DNA of 64,000 nt from Dryocosmus kuriphilus (Eukaryota > Arthropoda > Insecta > Hymenoptera > Cynipidae), in contig CM076192.1 of the NCBI GenBank assembly GCA_038277395.1, positions 47,557,356 to 47,621,355 on the forward strand. The letters run 5' to 3'. The notes beneath the pieces are model-generated. The model did not search any database, was not told the origin of the DNA, and was given only the letters and a program-made list of their open reading frames with translations. The position numbers and the translations under genes are program-made. Positions 22,719 through 35,600 of the stretch are shown here, piece after piece (position 1 is the stretch's first letter; the number at the start of each line of letters is the position of its first letter).

Positions 22719-24396
22719 TTTATCGTCCGCTCAGGACGATCTTCTAAATTAATCCAAGCGATGACGCTTTGAACGTGTGGTCCTACTTTCCCATTAAAAT
22801 CCATTGGAGAAATAATAAAAATAAATTTTAAATCATTGTTTTGTACAGTAATAGAAAGGTAACAGTTCTATAAATATGAGGGTAAAGCTTGTATTGATTA
22901 ATATTTTCAAATAAATAAATAAAATAAGTAATTTACAATTGTAGGCTTAATTTTTTGCTTGTATTTGCAAATATTTTTCAAATTTTAAGTTGTAGCCATC
23001 GCAGCTTCCACTTTTTGAAAACTATCAACAAGTTATCGTCATTAAATACAGCTTTATAATTGCAATGTTAAATTTATTTAAATAATTAATAAAATATTTA
23101 CATACCTTTCTATTCTGTAAGAAAGTCTTTGTGACTGTGAATATGCGCGCGTCACATCTCCCACCAGCTTATTCACAGGTCCCGCCGATGTGGCACGTGG
23201 CTAGGAAATTGCGTTCAGCCCGACCTCCCATCACTTCACTCGCAGAAATCGCACGCGTGAGGTCTGTAGTGTATAATCGTTACTGCCTTATCGTGCTCAC
23301 TGCGTCATGGCCACAAGACTCAAAATTTAAATATACGTTAATACAGAATACAGTTAGGAATATAGAATACTGACAGGAATACACCCAAGGAGGGTTGGCG
23401 AGCGAAGCGAGCAGGGGGCGAAGCCCCCTTGTATATAATAAAATAATGATTGAAATAAATATACGTAATAACGGGCGTCCTATTCTTATGTATCACACGG
23501 AATAACTTGATAGGAAGTTTTTTAATACATAGTATATATACGAGTATGAACCTCCCGAAGTCAAAAGGGGATACGCATAGATTCAGCGTGAGAATTATTG
23601 TCCAGAAAGTCAATTTTAAAAATTGTAATTTGCGTATTTTAGTCTTCTGAGATGAACTAAAAAAGAAAAAAGTAAATATTATAAACGAAAAAATTGTTAA
23701 TTATTTGTTTAGACATTGCAAAAATCATGATTTATAATCTTCAACCGCTTCGTTTAGCGAGCGAATCTTGAGCAACAATAATTTCCAGCGAGAAAGTTGT
23801 GGACTAATGTTGAAAGAAGTTTTTTGGAAAGTTTGACATCAATGAATTGATGTTTTAAAAATGATTACTATTTCAAAACGCAAACAGCTGGACGTCTGGT
23901 GCGTGGAATGTACCAAGAGTCCACACAACGTGACTCTCGCCACTCTCGCTAGATTTAGCCTCCAACAATGATGAAAATGTTTGGAATTTATATGTTTAAA
24001 TACTGAATAATACCAAATTGTAATAATTAAATGGAATATATAAATACAATTATAAAGCAGTATTTGATGATGATAATTTATTAATAGTTTTCAAAAAGTG
24101 GAAGCTACGACGGCTACATCTTAAAATTTGTAAAATATTCGCTCAAAATATATACAAGTAAAAAATCAAGTTTACAATTGTAAATTACTTATTTTCTTAA
24201 TTTTTTTGAAATTATAATCAATATGAACTTTATTCTCATATTTATAAAACTGTCACCTTCCTATTACTGTACAAAATAATAATTTAAAATTTATTTTTAT
24301 TATTTCTCCAATGGATTTTAATGGGAAAGTAAGACCACACGTTCAAAGGGCCATCTCTTGGATTAATTTATAAGTTTGTCTTGAGCGGACGATAAA
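22719..24396. mobile_element. Foldback-type element with ~375-bp inverted arms
   Basis: TTTATCGTCCGCTCA at 22719 pairs with TGAGCGGACGATAAA ending 24396. The arms run inward through matching text such as ACTTTCCCATTAAAATCCAT / its inverse, and GCAGCTTCCACTTTTTGAAA / its inverse, to about 23095 and 24020. The 0.9-kb middle is unpaired. It includes a GC-rich patch at 23150-23330 and the GCGAAGC hairpins at 23402-23424, with no recognisable gene. Confidence 0.75.
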
Positions 24397-24789
24397 ATAT
24401 CCTAAAAAGTGGGGGTGATACCAGGGACTGCAACTGATGCGACGAAAGATTTGATCGCAAAACCTCATCCCTGGCAAAACCAAATAGCAGGTCGACACGT
24501 CATATCTTTGACATCATATACTTAACAACCGTATAACTTAACCGCGTAACTTAACAACCTTGCTTCCCAACCCTATGGTTCAATTACCCCCAATCAGTTT
24601 AATAGACCTTTTTATCTTTATTTTAGGGACCCTAGAATTTTCGAGCACTTTACATGTTAAAGTTACTAGAATTTTTGAGCACTTTAATGAATTCACCACG
24701 CGTGAAGTTGACCGCGAACTTGGATAAAAAGGTCTATTTTACTACTTCCGTGAAGTTAGCACAGCAACTATGAAAAAAAACTAGTTTTA
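24397..24789. other. Intergenic sequence
   Basis: No gene seen. A short direct repeat (AATTTTCGAGCACTTTA / AATTTTTGAGCACTTTA near 24635 and 24669) is the only structure. Confidence 0.4.
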
Positions 24790-25125
24790 TCATATGGAAT
24801 CTTTTGGAGGTCGTTTGGAGGTGTTTGGTAGTCCACTTTGGATGTTTGGAGGTCAAAACTCAAAAAGTTATGGCATTTTCAAATTTGGGGTGCTAACTTC
24901 ACGTAGCACCCCACTTTTTAATATTTCTCAAAAATTCCTTTTGGTATCGTTTGGAGGTCGTTTGTTGGTGTTTGGTAGTCATCTCTGGACGTTTGGAGGT
25001 GAAAATTGAAAAAGGTATGGGACTTTAAAAAAAAATTACAGCACCCCAACATTTCGCTTTTTAGAACTTCGTTCGCACCAATCGATTCAAAATCGTTTGG
25101 AGGTGTTTGGTAGTCCAATTTTATT
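24790..25125 (+). repeat. Degenerate tandem repeat, ~145-bp period
   Basis: The phrase TTTTGGAGGTCGTTTGGAGG followed by TGTTTGGTAGTC occurs near 24802, in altered form near 24949, and partly near 25096. A GTGCTAACTTCAC or CAGCACCCCA stretch falls between the first copies. The frame it opens is low-complexity and not a gene. Confidence 0.7.
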
Positions 25126-25663
25126 GTTAAACAATGAAAAACAACGAAGTTATCGTTTTTTTTTTTAAAATTTCTCTAAAACATGACAATTGTCAGTGCG
25201 CATATGTTCGCGCATATGGCCGCCTCGGAAAGTCGGCTGCTCACTCGCCATTGGCGCGCAAATTTTAAAAATAAAGAATGCCAGACATACGATAAAGACT
25301 ATTACAGTATTCGTATACAAATTTACTTGTCTATTATATGTACAATGTACATATACTACTTTTAAGGAAATTTCGTTAAATTTATTTGTTATTAATCTTC
25401 TCTTCACTGAAAAACGTCGTATTGTGTTAATGAATAGAGATCCCTTTTAAATTAGTTGGGAAATATAAGTTTATTTATTTTTATGAAATACAATTTTCTC
25501 TTTTAATTTAATATTATATAAATATATATTTTATAAAAATAATATCACACGTTATACCGATATCACATGTTTTACCGAACTTTGGTTTAGGGAAAATGAC
25601 GACTTATGTTTAAGTTTTTATAACATACTATTTTTTTCTTACATTAACATTTACGAATCATTG
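25126..25663. other. AT-rich intergenic sequence
   Basis: No supported gene or repeat. Open frames on both strands are short and biased by AT content. Confidence 0.4.
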
Positions 25664-25941
25664 GAGGGCCTTGAAAACTGTAGCAGCGCATATGACCCAT
25701 AGCTACGGAAACTGCAAAGGACTGATACGTTTAATTGACATTTGTAGATGTGTGTATATGTTTATATATATATACATATGCATGTTTTATTATTATACAA
25801 TTTTAAAAAGTACACACACAGACACACATATATATAATATAATATGTGCATTACATGTACAACTTTTACTTAAAGGTATCAGGACTTTGCAGTTTCAGTA
25901 GCCATGGTTCTCATGCGTTGCTACAGTTTTCAAAGCCCTAA
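25664..25941. mobile_element. Short inverted-repeat (MITE-like) element
   Basis: GGGCCTTGAAAACTGTAGCA near the left end is inverted at the right as TGCTACAGTTTTCAAAGCCC. The arms extend about 60 bp (GCATATGA / TCATGC, TACGGAAACTGCAAAG / CTTTGCAGTTTC) around a core of TA and CA repeats. It lies just upstream of the first gap. Confidence 0.75.
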
Positions 25942-26182
25942 AAAGGTGAACATTTCTTGAAAAAAAAATTAAAGTATAGTTTTCGATGTATTTTTATCCG
26001 TAGGATTCAAATTTTTCTTTAAAAATCTTTGTAAAACCCCCTAATCTGACTTCGGATTTGGATTCAGCGATAAAAAAAACATATACTTATATACTATCAC
26101 AACCATAGTAAATACATTAATTGTACCCATATAATAGTTCAATACAACAAATTATCGTTTTTGCATGGTTAACCTTAGTAGA

Positions 26183-26682
26183 NNNNNNNNNNNNNNNNNN
26201 NNNNNNNNNNNNNNNNNNNNNNNNNNNNNNNNNNNNNNNNNNNNNNNNNNNNNNNNNNNNNNNNNNNNNNNNNNNNNNNNNNNNNNNNNNNNNNNNNNNN
26301 NNNNNNNNNNNNNNNNNNNNNNNNNNNNNNNNNNNNNNNNNNNNNNNNNNNNNNNNNNNNNNNNNNNNNNNNNNNNNNNNNNNNNNNNNNNNNNNNNNNN
26401 NNNNNNNNNNNNNNNNNNNNNNNNNNNNNNNNNNNNNNNNNNNNNNNNNNNNNNNNNNNNNNNNNNNNNNNNNNNNNNNNNNNNNNNNNNNNNNNNNNNN
26501 NNNNNNNNNNNNNNNNNNNNNNNNNNNNNNNNNNNNNNNNNNNNNNNNNNNNNNNNNNNNNNNNNNNNNNNNNNNNNNNNNNNNNNNNNNNNNNNNNNNN
26601 NNNNNNNNNNNNNNNNNNNNNNNNNNNNNNNNNNNNNNNNNNNNNNNNNNNNNNNNNNNNNNNNNNNNNNNNNNNNNNNNNN
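26183..26682. other. Assembly gap (500 N)
   Basis: Exactly 500 undetermined bases, a placeholder length. It lies 57 bases upstream of the proposed SLC10A7 start, so the promoter and possibly part of the 5' UTR are hidden. Confidence 0.99.
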
Positions 26683-26739
26683 TCAACATTCACCGATTAG
26701 ATGATACTAATTGCAAACTGAATATTTACGAAAGTGAAT

Positions 26740-29700
26740 ATGAGGAAGCAAAGAAATGGAAAGGTGTTTGTGCATCGTTATGGATTTTTTACGCTGATGC
26801 TTTTATGCATTATATTAGCATCGCTCAGTTCAAAATTTGGCGGTGCTAAAGGTAATAATTTTTTTGTTGAAGAATTTCTATAAAAGATTTTTAATTCTTA
26901 ATCCTAAAATTAAATTTAAAATTTAAAACAGATGAACTTAAACTCAGTAAAATTCTGAATTTATGAAAACGTATCAAATTTTGAAGCTCATAGATATTGA
27001 CCTTTTTAAGTTCAGACCAATTTTTGATGAATTTAAGTTCATCTCTAAATTGAACTTCATATTTTTGAATTTAAGGTGTAATATTTTTAAGTAATCTCTT
27101 TTACTTTGAAATAGTTTTATTACTTTTTTAGGTAAAATAAATGGGAACCTAGTGATTTGGTATTTCGCAGTGCCTTTAACATATTTTGAAGCAGGGTTGT
27201 CCTGCAGCCCTAAAGCACTTTATTCCGCTTTGACCAACGGTTATCTTTTGATATATTTGATATCATTTATGTATATATTATTGCCACTTTTGGCTAGAAT
27301 CAGTAGCTGTATTTTGACTTACGTAAATGTAAACATTTGGCTACTGAAAGGAATGGAAGTAAGAATAAAATCTTAACTTTTAAATTTTCAAATCTAATTG
27401 ACTCTTACTTATTTAAATTAACTTAATTAACTTCTAATTGCGTCGATGATTATTTTTTACACGTATACCTGGGTATATGTCTAGAAAATTTCACTTTTAT
27501 GTCCCTCATCAAAGATATCTAAGTAATTTTAGTAAATTAAAAAGAAATTTTTGTTTCGAGGTATCTACTATAGTGTTAAGTATACTGTAGAAATGCTTTT
27601 AAATAGATTAATACTCCAGGCTAAAAGTAATTGAAGTTTGAGTTTTTGATTTTTACATTGAAGTAGCTTGTCCAAATCCACATTTCCTGATGATTTTTAT
27701 GCCTAAAAACTGTGAAGATACAAGGTAAGGTTATAAAACACAATATGCGTTTCAAGTCAATTAAACCAGAATCATGTTTTTTCAAGAAAATTTGTATTTC
27801 GTTCAATCCAAACAAAGTTATTGGCTTTCAAAAATGTCCCTCGATTTTGCTATGTCGACCGATATGGTTATATTTACATAATTTATTTAGCGAAGCAAGC
27901 TCACACAAGTTAAAAATCTATTGAAAGTAAAAACTGAAGTAATAATAAAGGACATTTAGCAACTTAAACTATTGTGCGCATTTTCTTCAGAAAGGAATAG
28001 TATTTCAAAAAAATAATTCGTCTGCGTATAAAATTAAAAAACGATCGAATTTAAATTGTTGGAAAAGTTGATAAATACCTTTTGGTAGTTCTTATTCAGC
28101 CTTCTATAACTGTATTTACAGAAAAAACACGTAATTAATAATAGCAAATATATATTTTTTCATTTAACGTGAAGTTGCTAATTCACAAATGTCGAGTGAC
28201 GTCACAGAAGAAAACTGCTAAGCGTAAGGAAAGATTTTAAAAAAATGTCTCGTAATTAATTATCCAATATTTAATTCCCTTACAGAATTTTATTTTTATT
28301 TTCAAATTTTCGTCCGCTGACAATCAAATGTTTTTAAATAAGTGAGATCCGATAGATCGTTTTCTTTGACATAATTAAATATCTTCCAATTATTAATATC
28401 TATTTAAATACAGTGGTTTTCGTTTATCTAATTACAGAATATCATTAAATAGCACTTTTATCTAATATAGTACAATTCCCATTGTTGAACCTAAAAAGAT
28501 GTATCGTTAATTTTTTTATTGAAAAAAGAAAGGTTCCAGACATATGCCCATCTAGACATATACCTATAAATATTAAACAGTTTTATTCAATTTAAAATTG
28601 ATCAAATTTATATATTAATTTTAATTTAATTTTTGTAATTTAAATTTAATTTCATTAAGTTTTACACACAAGAAATTCAATACAAAGATTCCATTTTCTT
28701 AAGGCTGTTGGCCGAGGTGTCGAAAAATAGGTTAGAAATGTGTTGTCGCCTTAATTCCTATTCAATTCCATCTGTTTTCGTATATACGATTTATGTATTT
28801 TAAAGAGACACTTTGCAAAAACATTTCCTCAACCCGGAAGGGGTTCACGGTTGTATGAGGTGCGCTTAGTATACAGTTTCCCGAAAAAAGTAAAAATATC
28901 TGTGCTAAAATACGATAATGGAAAAGTGTTGAAATGAGGGGAAGTAGAGAAAGAGTTCCAATGGTTTTCCATTATCGTATTTTAGCACAGATATTTTTAC
29001 TTTTTTCGGAAAACTGTATACTAAGCGCACCTCATACAACCGTGAACCCCTTCCGGGTTGAGGAAATTTTTTTGCAAAGTGTCTTTTTAAAATACATAAG
29101 TCGTATATACGAAAACAGATGGAATTGAATAGGAATTAAGGCGACAGCACAGTTTTTTGACACCTCGGCCAGCAGCCTTAAACGATTTTTATTGATGTAT
29201 ATTTTTAAAAATTTAGCCTAAATAGCGTGTCTTACGTATTTGTCAGATTTTTTTTAACTTTAGAAGAAATTGTATGCCGGTAATGAATTTAAGTTTTTTA
29301 GAACTATCAAATTTCTTAAAAACTTTGCAACGATATTTATGTTTTGATATTATGATCAATAAAGATAAGAAATTTGCACTACCTCCATTTTTTCAAACTA
29401 TAAATTATACAAAAACCTCAGGTATAAAAAATAGATTTTTTTCTGTTTTATTTCTATTAAAATAAAAATAATTTTTTTATATTGAACCTAAGTTTATTTT
29501 TTAAATTCATTAAAAATTTTTTTTCAAGCTCACTTTAACTTTTTAAAAAATCTTGCAGGTTCTTTACTGTATGCCACCACCATTTAGTACTAGTCTCGTT
29601 TTGAGTAGAGTAGCTCATGCAGATTTACCGACAAGTGTGATCACCACACTCGTCTGTCATTTTGGAGGTCTTTTTTTGTCTCCAGTCATACTATACTTCA

Positions 29701-31040
29701 TGGTAAGGAATATTTAATTTATGTAACAAAAAAATTGTTAATTTCAGTTAATTCCTCAAACCCTTTCTTTGCTTTTGGAAGATTTTTATACTCTTTTGTA
29801 AAAAATATTTCCTAGCACTGGGGTATTTGTAGACTTGCAGTTGATCATTCCAAATAATACAACATAATTTATACGTAAAGATTCTGGTATTCTTATTTTT
29901 CAGTTAGGAGCATCAACACCACCTCTGGTTGGTATAAACATTAAGGAAATAATTTACAGTACTTTACTGCCACTTGGATTTGGAATTGCCATGCAAATAG
30001 CCTTCATAAGCAATCCTCCAGTTTTTGAAAATAAATTTGGATGGCTTTCCCAGGGATTATTATTGATCACAGCTTATCACTGGTTTTGCGATGCTGTTGT
30101 TGACGAGGCTTCCTCTTTACAAGCAGTAGATGTTTTACTCTGCGTACTAATTGGTAACTTAGTAAATTAATTTTGTTATTTAAAAATAATATTCATTAAC
30201 TTTTTGTGGGCTTTGTTTTCGAAACTATTATACAGAATACTGTATGGATAGAGCAATAGAGGCACTTTAAGAAGAAATATGACAGGAAAACAATGATTGG
30301 CGTGTAATTTGTTTCCTGTAATTTTTTTTCGCAGCCACGTAGAAAAATCGAGGGGTTGATCACTCGACTTTTGTGTGTACACTAGGTGTCAAAATATTTC
30401 AAAGGCTTCACGAATATTTAAAAGATTTTACGAAGGCCTGTACACCAGATTTCAAGAATGATCAATCCCTTGGGGAAAATTTAAAGCCTTTCATTTTTAA
30501 CCTGGCAGAAAAAAATTATTCCTGACTGTATTTCCCTATGATAATTTTGAACTGAATACTCTATGCTCGACCACAAAGCTTGTCTGTGCTCGGTAGTCGG
30601 TACTGCCCTCTGCGCGCTGAGCTTGGCAAGTCGCCGTCCCCATTATAGGGTAGCGAATAAAGAATATTAAAGGGAAAAGGGATGTGAAAAGTGGAAGGGC
30701 GGGGTAGAGGTAAATGGGAAGGGTGTAGTATAGACGGGTATGGGGTGGAGTGGATTGAAGATGATAGGGTATACGGTGTGTGGTTTAATGGGAAAAAGAG
30801 AGGAAGAGAGAGGGACTAAGGAGTGAAAAGATTATACTAGGTGTGGGAATAATGGTACAGGTTGGAGGGGCGTAAATTCATGAGGGTTGGATGGTATAGT
30901 AGAGTAGAATTTGCATGTAGGGAAAAGGGGGGCAATGCTTATAATTATACGTTAGAAAGGGTTAGGGGGAGGAGGGGAGAGGAGTAATGTTATTGAGGAG
31001 AAAAGAGGGGCACAAAAGTTGGCGAGAAGTATACCGAGAA

Positions 31041-31086
<46 letters not shown>

Positions 31087-31577
31087 TAGGTAAGAGAGAA
31101 ACGGTAAACAGCTTATGGATTAAGATGGAGGGGTATAGGGTGAAGTTTAAAAGGTGGAGGTGATGCTGAGAAAGATAAGAAGGTGGGGTGTACATATATG
31201 TGAAGGGCGAGAGTGGGAGGAAAGATGGAGGGTGAAGGTTAGAGGGATGGGCCCTCTGATCGGCGCTTGTCATGTCCATTTGGCCAACTGATTTCTTCTT
31301 TAAAAATGTTAAATCTTCCTCATTTGTTACAGCCTGCGTAGGACAAATTCTGGTAACAAGCATCTGCTGGATTTTAAGTTCCCGATGGTTGCCACGAAAC
31401 GTTTTACTAGCAGCATTATTTACCAGCACTCACAAATCTGTTGGACTTGGAGGGTGGCTTTTGCGAGGAGCATACCATGGATCAGTTCAAGGTCCAGCAA
31501 TTAGTTTACCTCTAGCGATTGTGCCAGTCGCTCAATTATTACTCGGTACTTTATTAGCCAGTTTTCTAGCACCTTAA
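26740..31577 (+). CDS. SLC10A7: Sodium/bile acid cotransporter 7 (SLC10A7) homologue
   Basis: Five exons join with matching phases: 26740-26851, 27132-27358, 29559-29702, 29904-30153 and 31333-31577. All have GT-AG boundaries. The product is 325 residues (human about 340). It is a polytopic membrane protein with about ten hydrophobic segments and the SBF-like fold. Supporting motifs are TYFEAGLSCSPKAL (residues about 50-65), WLLKGMEVLYCMPPPFSTS in the middle, and FTSTHKSVGLG near residue 275, matching the conserved STHKS of the family. SLC10A7 is an orphan carrier of the secretory pathway linked to calcium and glycosylation homeostasis. The ATG at 26740 is the only sensible start. Intron 2 holds a TTAA-flanked palindrome and intron 4 a purine-rich tract. 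The gene converges on swm. Confidence 0.93.
28699..29181. mobile_element. TTAA-flanked palindromic (foldback) MITE
   Basis: An almost perfect inverted repeat with arms of about 220 bp separated by about 40 bp. The ends read TTAAGGCTGTTGGCCGAGG (28699) and its inverse CCTCGGCCAGCAGCCTTAA (ending 29181). The shared TTAA is the target duplication used by piggyBac-like and Kolobok-type elements. It sits in intron 2 of SLC10A7 and is non-coding. The transcript would form a very long hairpin. Confidence 0.88.
30650..31260 (+). repeat. Purine-rich (G/A) tract with (TA)n microsatellite
   Basis: The plus strand of SLC10A7 intron 4 is strongly purine-biased here, with many GGG and GGGG runs (for example around 30715-30750 and 30915-30985). 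It is interrupted by a pure TA run at 31042-31085. There is no gene on either strand. Confidence 0.7.
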
Positions 31578-32619
31578 GCCTGCCTTTTACAAGAGAAAAA
31601 AAAATTCTGCCTTCAATTCGATCGAATTTTACTCTCCTCATAGACTGAGATAAGTAGATCTTCGACCCAAGTTTATAGAAATGTGATACGTATTCCCTAA
31701 TCACCACCTCTAAAATTTAGAACGATGAATGCAACGCCTTGCAAACTAACTTTAAAATTGAAAGAAATTATGATATTAGAAATGAAGCAAGATTAGATTA
31801 GCTTTAAATAAAATCGGTTTGATATCGGGAAAAAGATGAAATTAAAAGACTTGTATGCTTGAGACGCTTGTTTGTGGTATCAAACTGTTTTATTTTTAAA
31901 GTTCTCACTATCAGGGTCAGTTGATTGGCCCTTTAAGAAATATGAATCCTTACATAAATACAGAATCTAAAATAGTTCGAAATACACGCATTAAAATGTA
32001 GCTTGTACTTAGTACTTACCACTCCCAACTAACAAGTGCCATTTACTGAATTACTCTAGATTATAATAAGTATTTTTAAAATTAAATTTACATCAAGCCT
32101 CTTGTAAATACCAAAGATATTTAATTAATTCGCCCTTTTATCAGCTTGTAAATCTTATTAAAATAAAAATTAATCTTCAAGAAACGACTCGAACGCTTAT
32201 TTTTTTTATCGACGAACAGGTTCAGGAAGTCGAAATAACAACGTCGATTTCCCATACAAAACATAGTGATTTTATTCTACAAATAATGGGATAATTTTGT
32301 TTACTCGTTTTTTTAAAACTTGTATAGATCAAGAATTGTTCAGGTTCGCTGAAGCGCATTGTGACATAGTATTGTATATTGTTTTCCTTCTTTTGTCATT
32401 GTTATGCACAGGGTATATTTAAAGTATAACAAATAGTATAACACACATAATAACTTTGTTGGGTTCGCAACGCGATTCTGTCTCCTAAATAGATCGGCTG
32501 GATGAAATTATCACTGGTGCTGTAGTATCGAGAAAGTCGAGTGCACACCGATGAGTCCAGAGTGCTCTCCATATTTTGGAAGTAATGCCGAACTTTTGTC
32601 ACCCAAAGAGCTCAGCCTG
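31578..32619. other. Convergent 3' intergenic region
   Basis: About 1.04 kb between the stop codons of SLC10A7 and swm. It should contain both 3' UTRs. AATAAA-like words occur (for example ATAAATAAAATC near 31805), but I cannot assign the ends. Confidence 0.5.
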
Positions 32620-35600
32620 CTATCGTCTCCAGCTACGCGTTTCTCCATCCTCGTCCTCCTCCTCCTCGTTCTCATCTAAAAGAAGATCCTCCGCTGCTCC
32701 CTGCAATATAATTTTTTTTTCAATTTCTTTTCAAATACAACAAATTTTTTAATTATACTCGAAACGAACGTCTCTTTCTAAGGAACAAAAATTAATATGT
32801 AAAATACTTTACAATCTTCTTTCATTCATAGTATCAAAAACGAAACGAAAATCAAATTCGGCTCTTTGACGGCTTTTAAAAATTGAACAATTATTTTAGT
32901 CTTGTACTCGAAAAGACACTAACTAATAACAATAAATTTAATGTGACGATATCAAACAAAAAACTTTATAGAAATATACAAGTTTATACAAGCCTATAGA
33001 AGTTTTGGAACTTGAAACAAATTAAATGGTTAAAAATAGAACTTTGAAAGTACTTCCTACAATATTTTAAAATCGGACAATACACGAACTTGAAAGTATT
33101 TTTGAATAGCTTGACTGAATAGAAAGGCAAATTTAAAGCATTCAAATTCGCAAATTTTGGAAATTAAACGTGATACAATACAATTTTAAAGTATCTGATT
33201 TTTAGTTGAAAATCAGCATTAAAAATTTTTTTTTTCAAAATTCAACTAGAATATAATGTTATCAATCAAAACAAAATCATATTTAAAAAGAAAAAAATCT
33301 GCCCGCTTCGCGGACACATTCTCATCGCGCGCGTCGCGCTTTGCACGAAGTATGAGCGCGCCTGGGGCGCACACCTATCGGAACTCGCGCTTCGCGCTCG
33401 ATAAGTTATTTACCTCGCGCTACGCGCTTGTACATCCCCCTACATTTGTACATATGGACCTTTTAAAATTAAAGATCGAACTATTGACCCGTGAAATTTG
33501 GTAATTTTAAATTTTTTGTTAAAGCTCTTTCGGCTTTAATAAATACATTCTCATCACGTGTCTCGCGCTTCGCACTCGAATAAAGTTTGTTCAAAACGTG
33601 ACATTTCTTTTGCAGTTTGAGTGAAAATAAATTTTTTTTATTTTTAGTAACATTTTTTTCACAATTAAAACAAAAAAACTATGAGTCCTATGAAAAAATG
33701 GTCTGAAGCAAATATGTAAACCTTTTTGAGATGAATAATTTTTCTCATGGACAAATATCACACTTCGCATAATTTCAATGGAAAATTGAATTCATGATTT
33801 TTAATAACATTTTTCACGATTAGAACAAAAACCATGTTTTCTAAAAAAAGTACACAGAAAATTTGTAGATCTCTTTGAAATAAACAACTCCGCTTCTTAA
33901 CATTTTTTTCGCATCTCGCACAGTTCGGTGGGAAAATTGAATTCTTGATTTTTATTAATAAACCTGTTGACCATTAAAACAAAAAATTTGTTGTATCAAA
34001 AAATATTATAGACAAAACTTGTAGATATTTTTGAGATAAAAAAACTTTGCTTCTTAAGATTTTTTTCGTATGTCGCATAGTTTTCATGAAAAGTGGATTT
34101 TTAACTTTTTAATAATGTTTTTCTTGATTTAAAAAAAACTATTAACGTTTCATCAAAAAACTATGCGCTGGATCAAAAAATGGTTTTAAGCAAATTTGTA
34201 GGTCTTTCCAAGGCGAACAATTCTGCTTCTTAATAATTTTTAGTACGTATCTCACATAGTTTTGCTGAAAAGTGGATTTATTTATATTTAATAACATATT
34301 TCACGAATAATTCAAAAACTAAGCTACTTTTCAAAAAAATGATAGGAAGCAGATTTGTAGATCTTTTCAAGCCGAACAAATTTGTCCATTCTAATTTTTA
34401 TCTTGTATATTTTGGCGAGAAATTTGAATTTTTGATTTTGTGAATAAATTTACGTTGACTAAAACCCGAACCGTTGTTCAAAAACTGCTGGTTAACGAAC
34501 TCATTCTTAGTTTCCAGACCCTAAAGAAGTGTCCAAAGCGCAATCCAATCCGATTAGTCCTTCGAAAGTATCGTATTCATAGACTACGAGGACGACAACG
34601 ACAAGGGCAACAACGACAGACAGACATCAACGCAAAACATGTTTTTTCGGATTCAGGGGATCATGAAACGTCGAGATTTCATGAAATCAGCGAAAGTCAG
34701 TTTTCACGTAAAACTACCTTTCTCATTGAGATGAGAATGTAATAATAAAAATTGCATTTTTCAGCCAAACTATGTGAAAAATTTAAAAATTCACGGTTTT
34801 GATATACTTTAATCGAGAGCCAAGCGCGAGAAACCTGATGAGAATGTGCCTGAGTAGCGGGCAGACTTTTCATTAACTTTTAATAACATTTTATTGACTG
34901 TATAATCATTAATTTTTTTTATTAAAACAACTATATTACACGTTTCATGAATAAACTATATGTTGGATCGAAAAATAGTTTCTAGAAAATTTGTAGGTCT
35001 TTTCAAGGTGAACAATTTTGCTTTTTGAAATTTTCTCGTATCTTGCATATTTTTGCTGAAAAGTTGATTTCTTTACATTCAATAATATATTTCACGAATA
35101 ACTCAAAAGTATGCGACTTTACAAAAAAATTATAGTGAGCAAATTTGCAGATATTTTTGAGATGAACAACTTTGTTTATTATCATTTTTTTCGTTTCTTG
35201 CATAGTTTGGCGGGAAATTTGAATGTTTGATTTTGGGAATAAATTTATGTTGGATAAAACCCGAACCGTTTGTCAAAAACTGCTAGTTAACCAACTCGTT
35301 CTTAGTTTTCAGGCCCTAAAGATGTGTGTCAAAGTGCAATCCAATCCGATTAGTCCTTCGAAATTTATCGTGTTCACAGACTACAACGACGAAGACGACA
35401 ATGACAACGACAACGACAGTCAGACACCAACGTAAAACATGTTTTTTCGGATTCAGGGGATCATGAAACGTCGAGATTTCATGAAATCCTCGAAAGTCAG
35501 TTTTTACATAAAACTAATACCTTTCTCATTGAGATGAGAATGTAAAAGTTTTTTTAAAAGAAAGAATACAGATTTGAAACCATTAGTGATTGTTTACTTT

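Noticed and set aside
26117..26849. Long open frames through the N run on both strands
   Set aside because: They consist mainly of undetermined residues; only the SLC10A7 frame after the gap is real.
30930..30975. Telomere-like GGTTAGGG word
   Set aside because: A single occurrence in a purine-rich tract, with no tandem array of TTAGG or TTAGGG.
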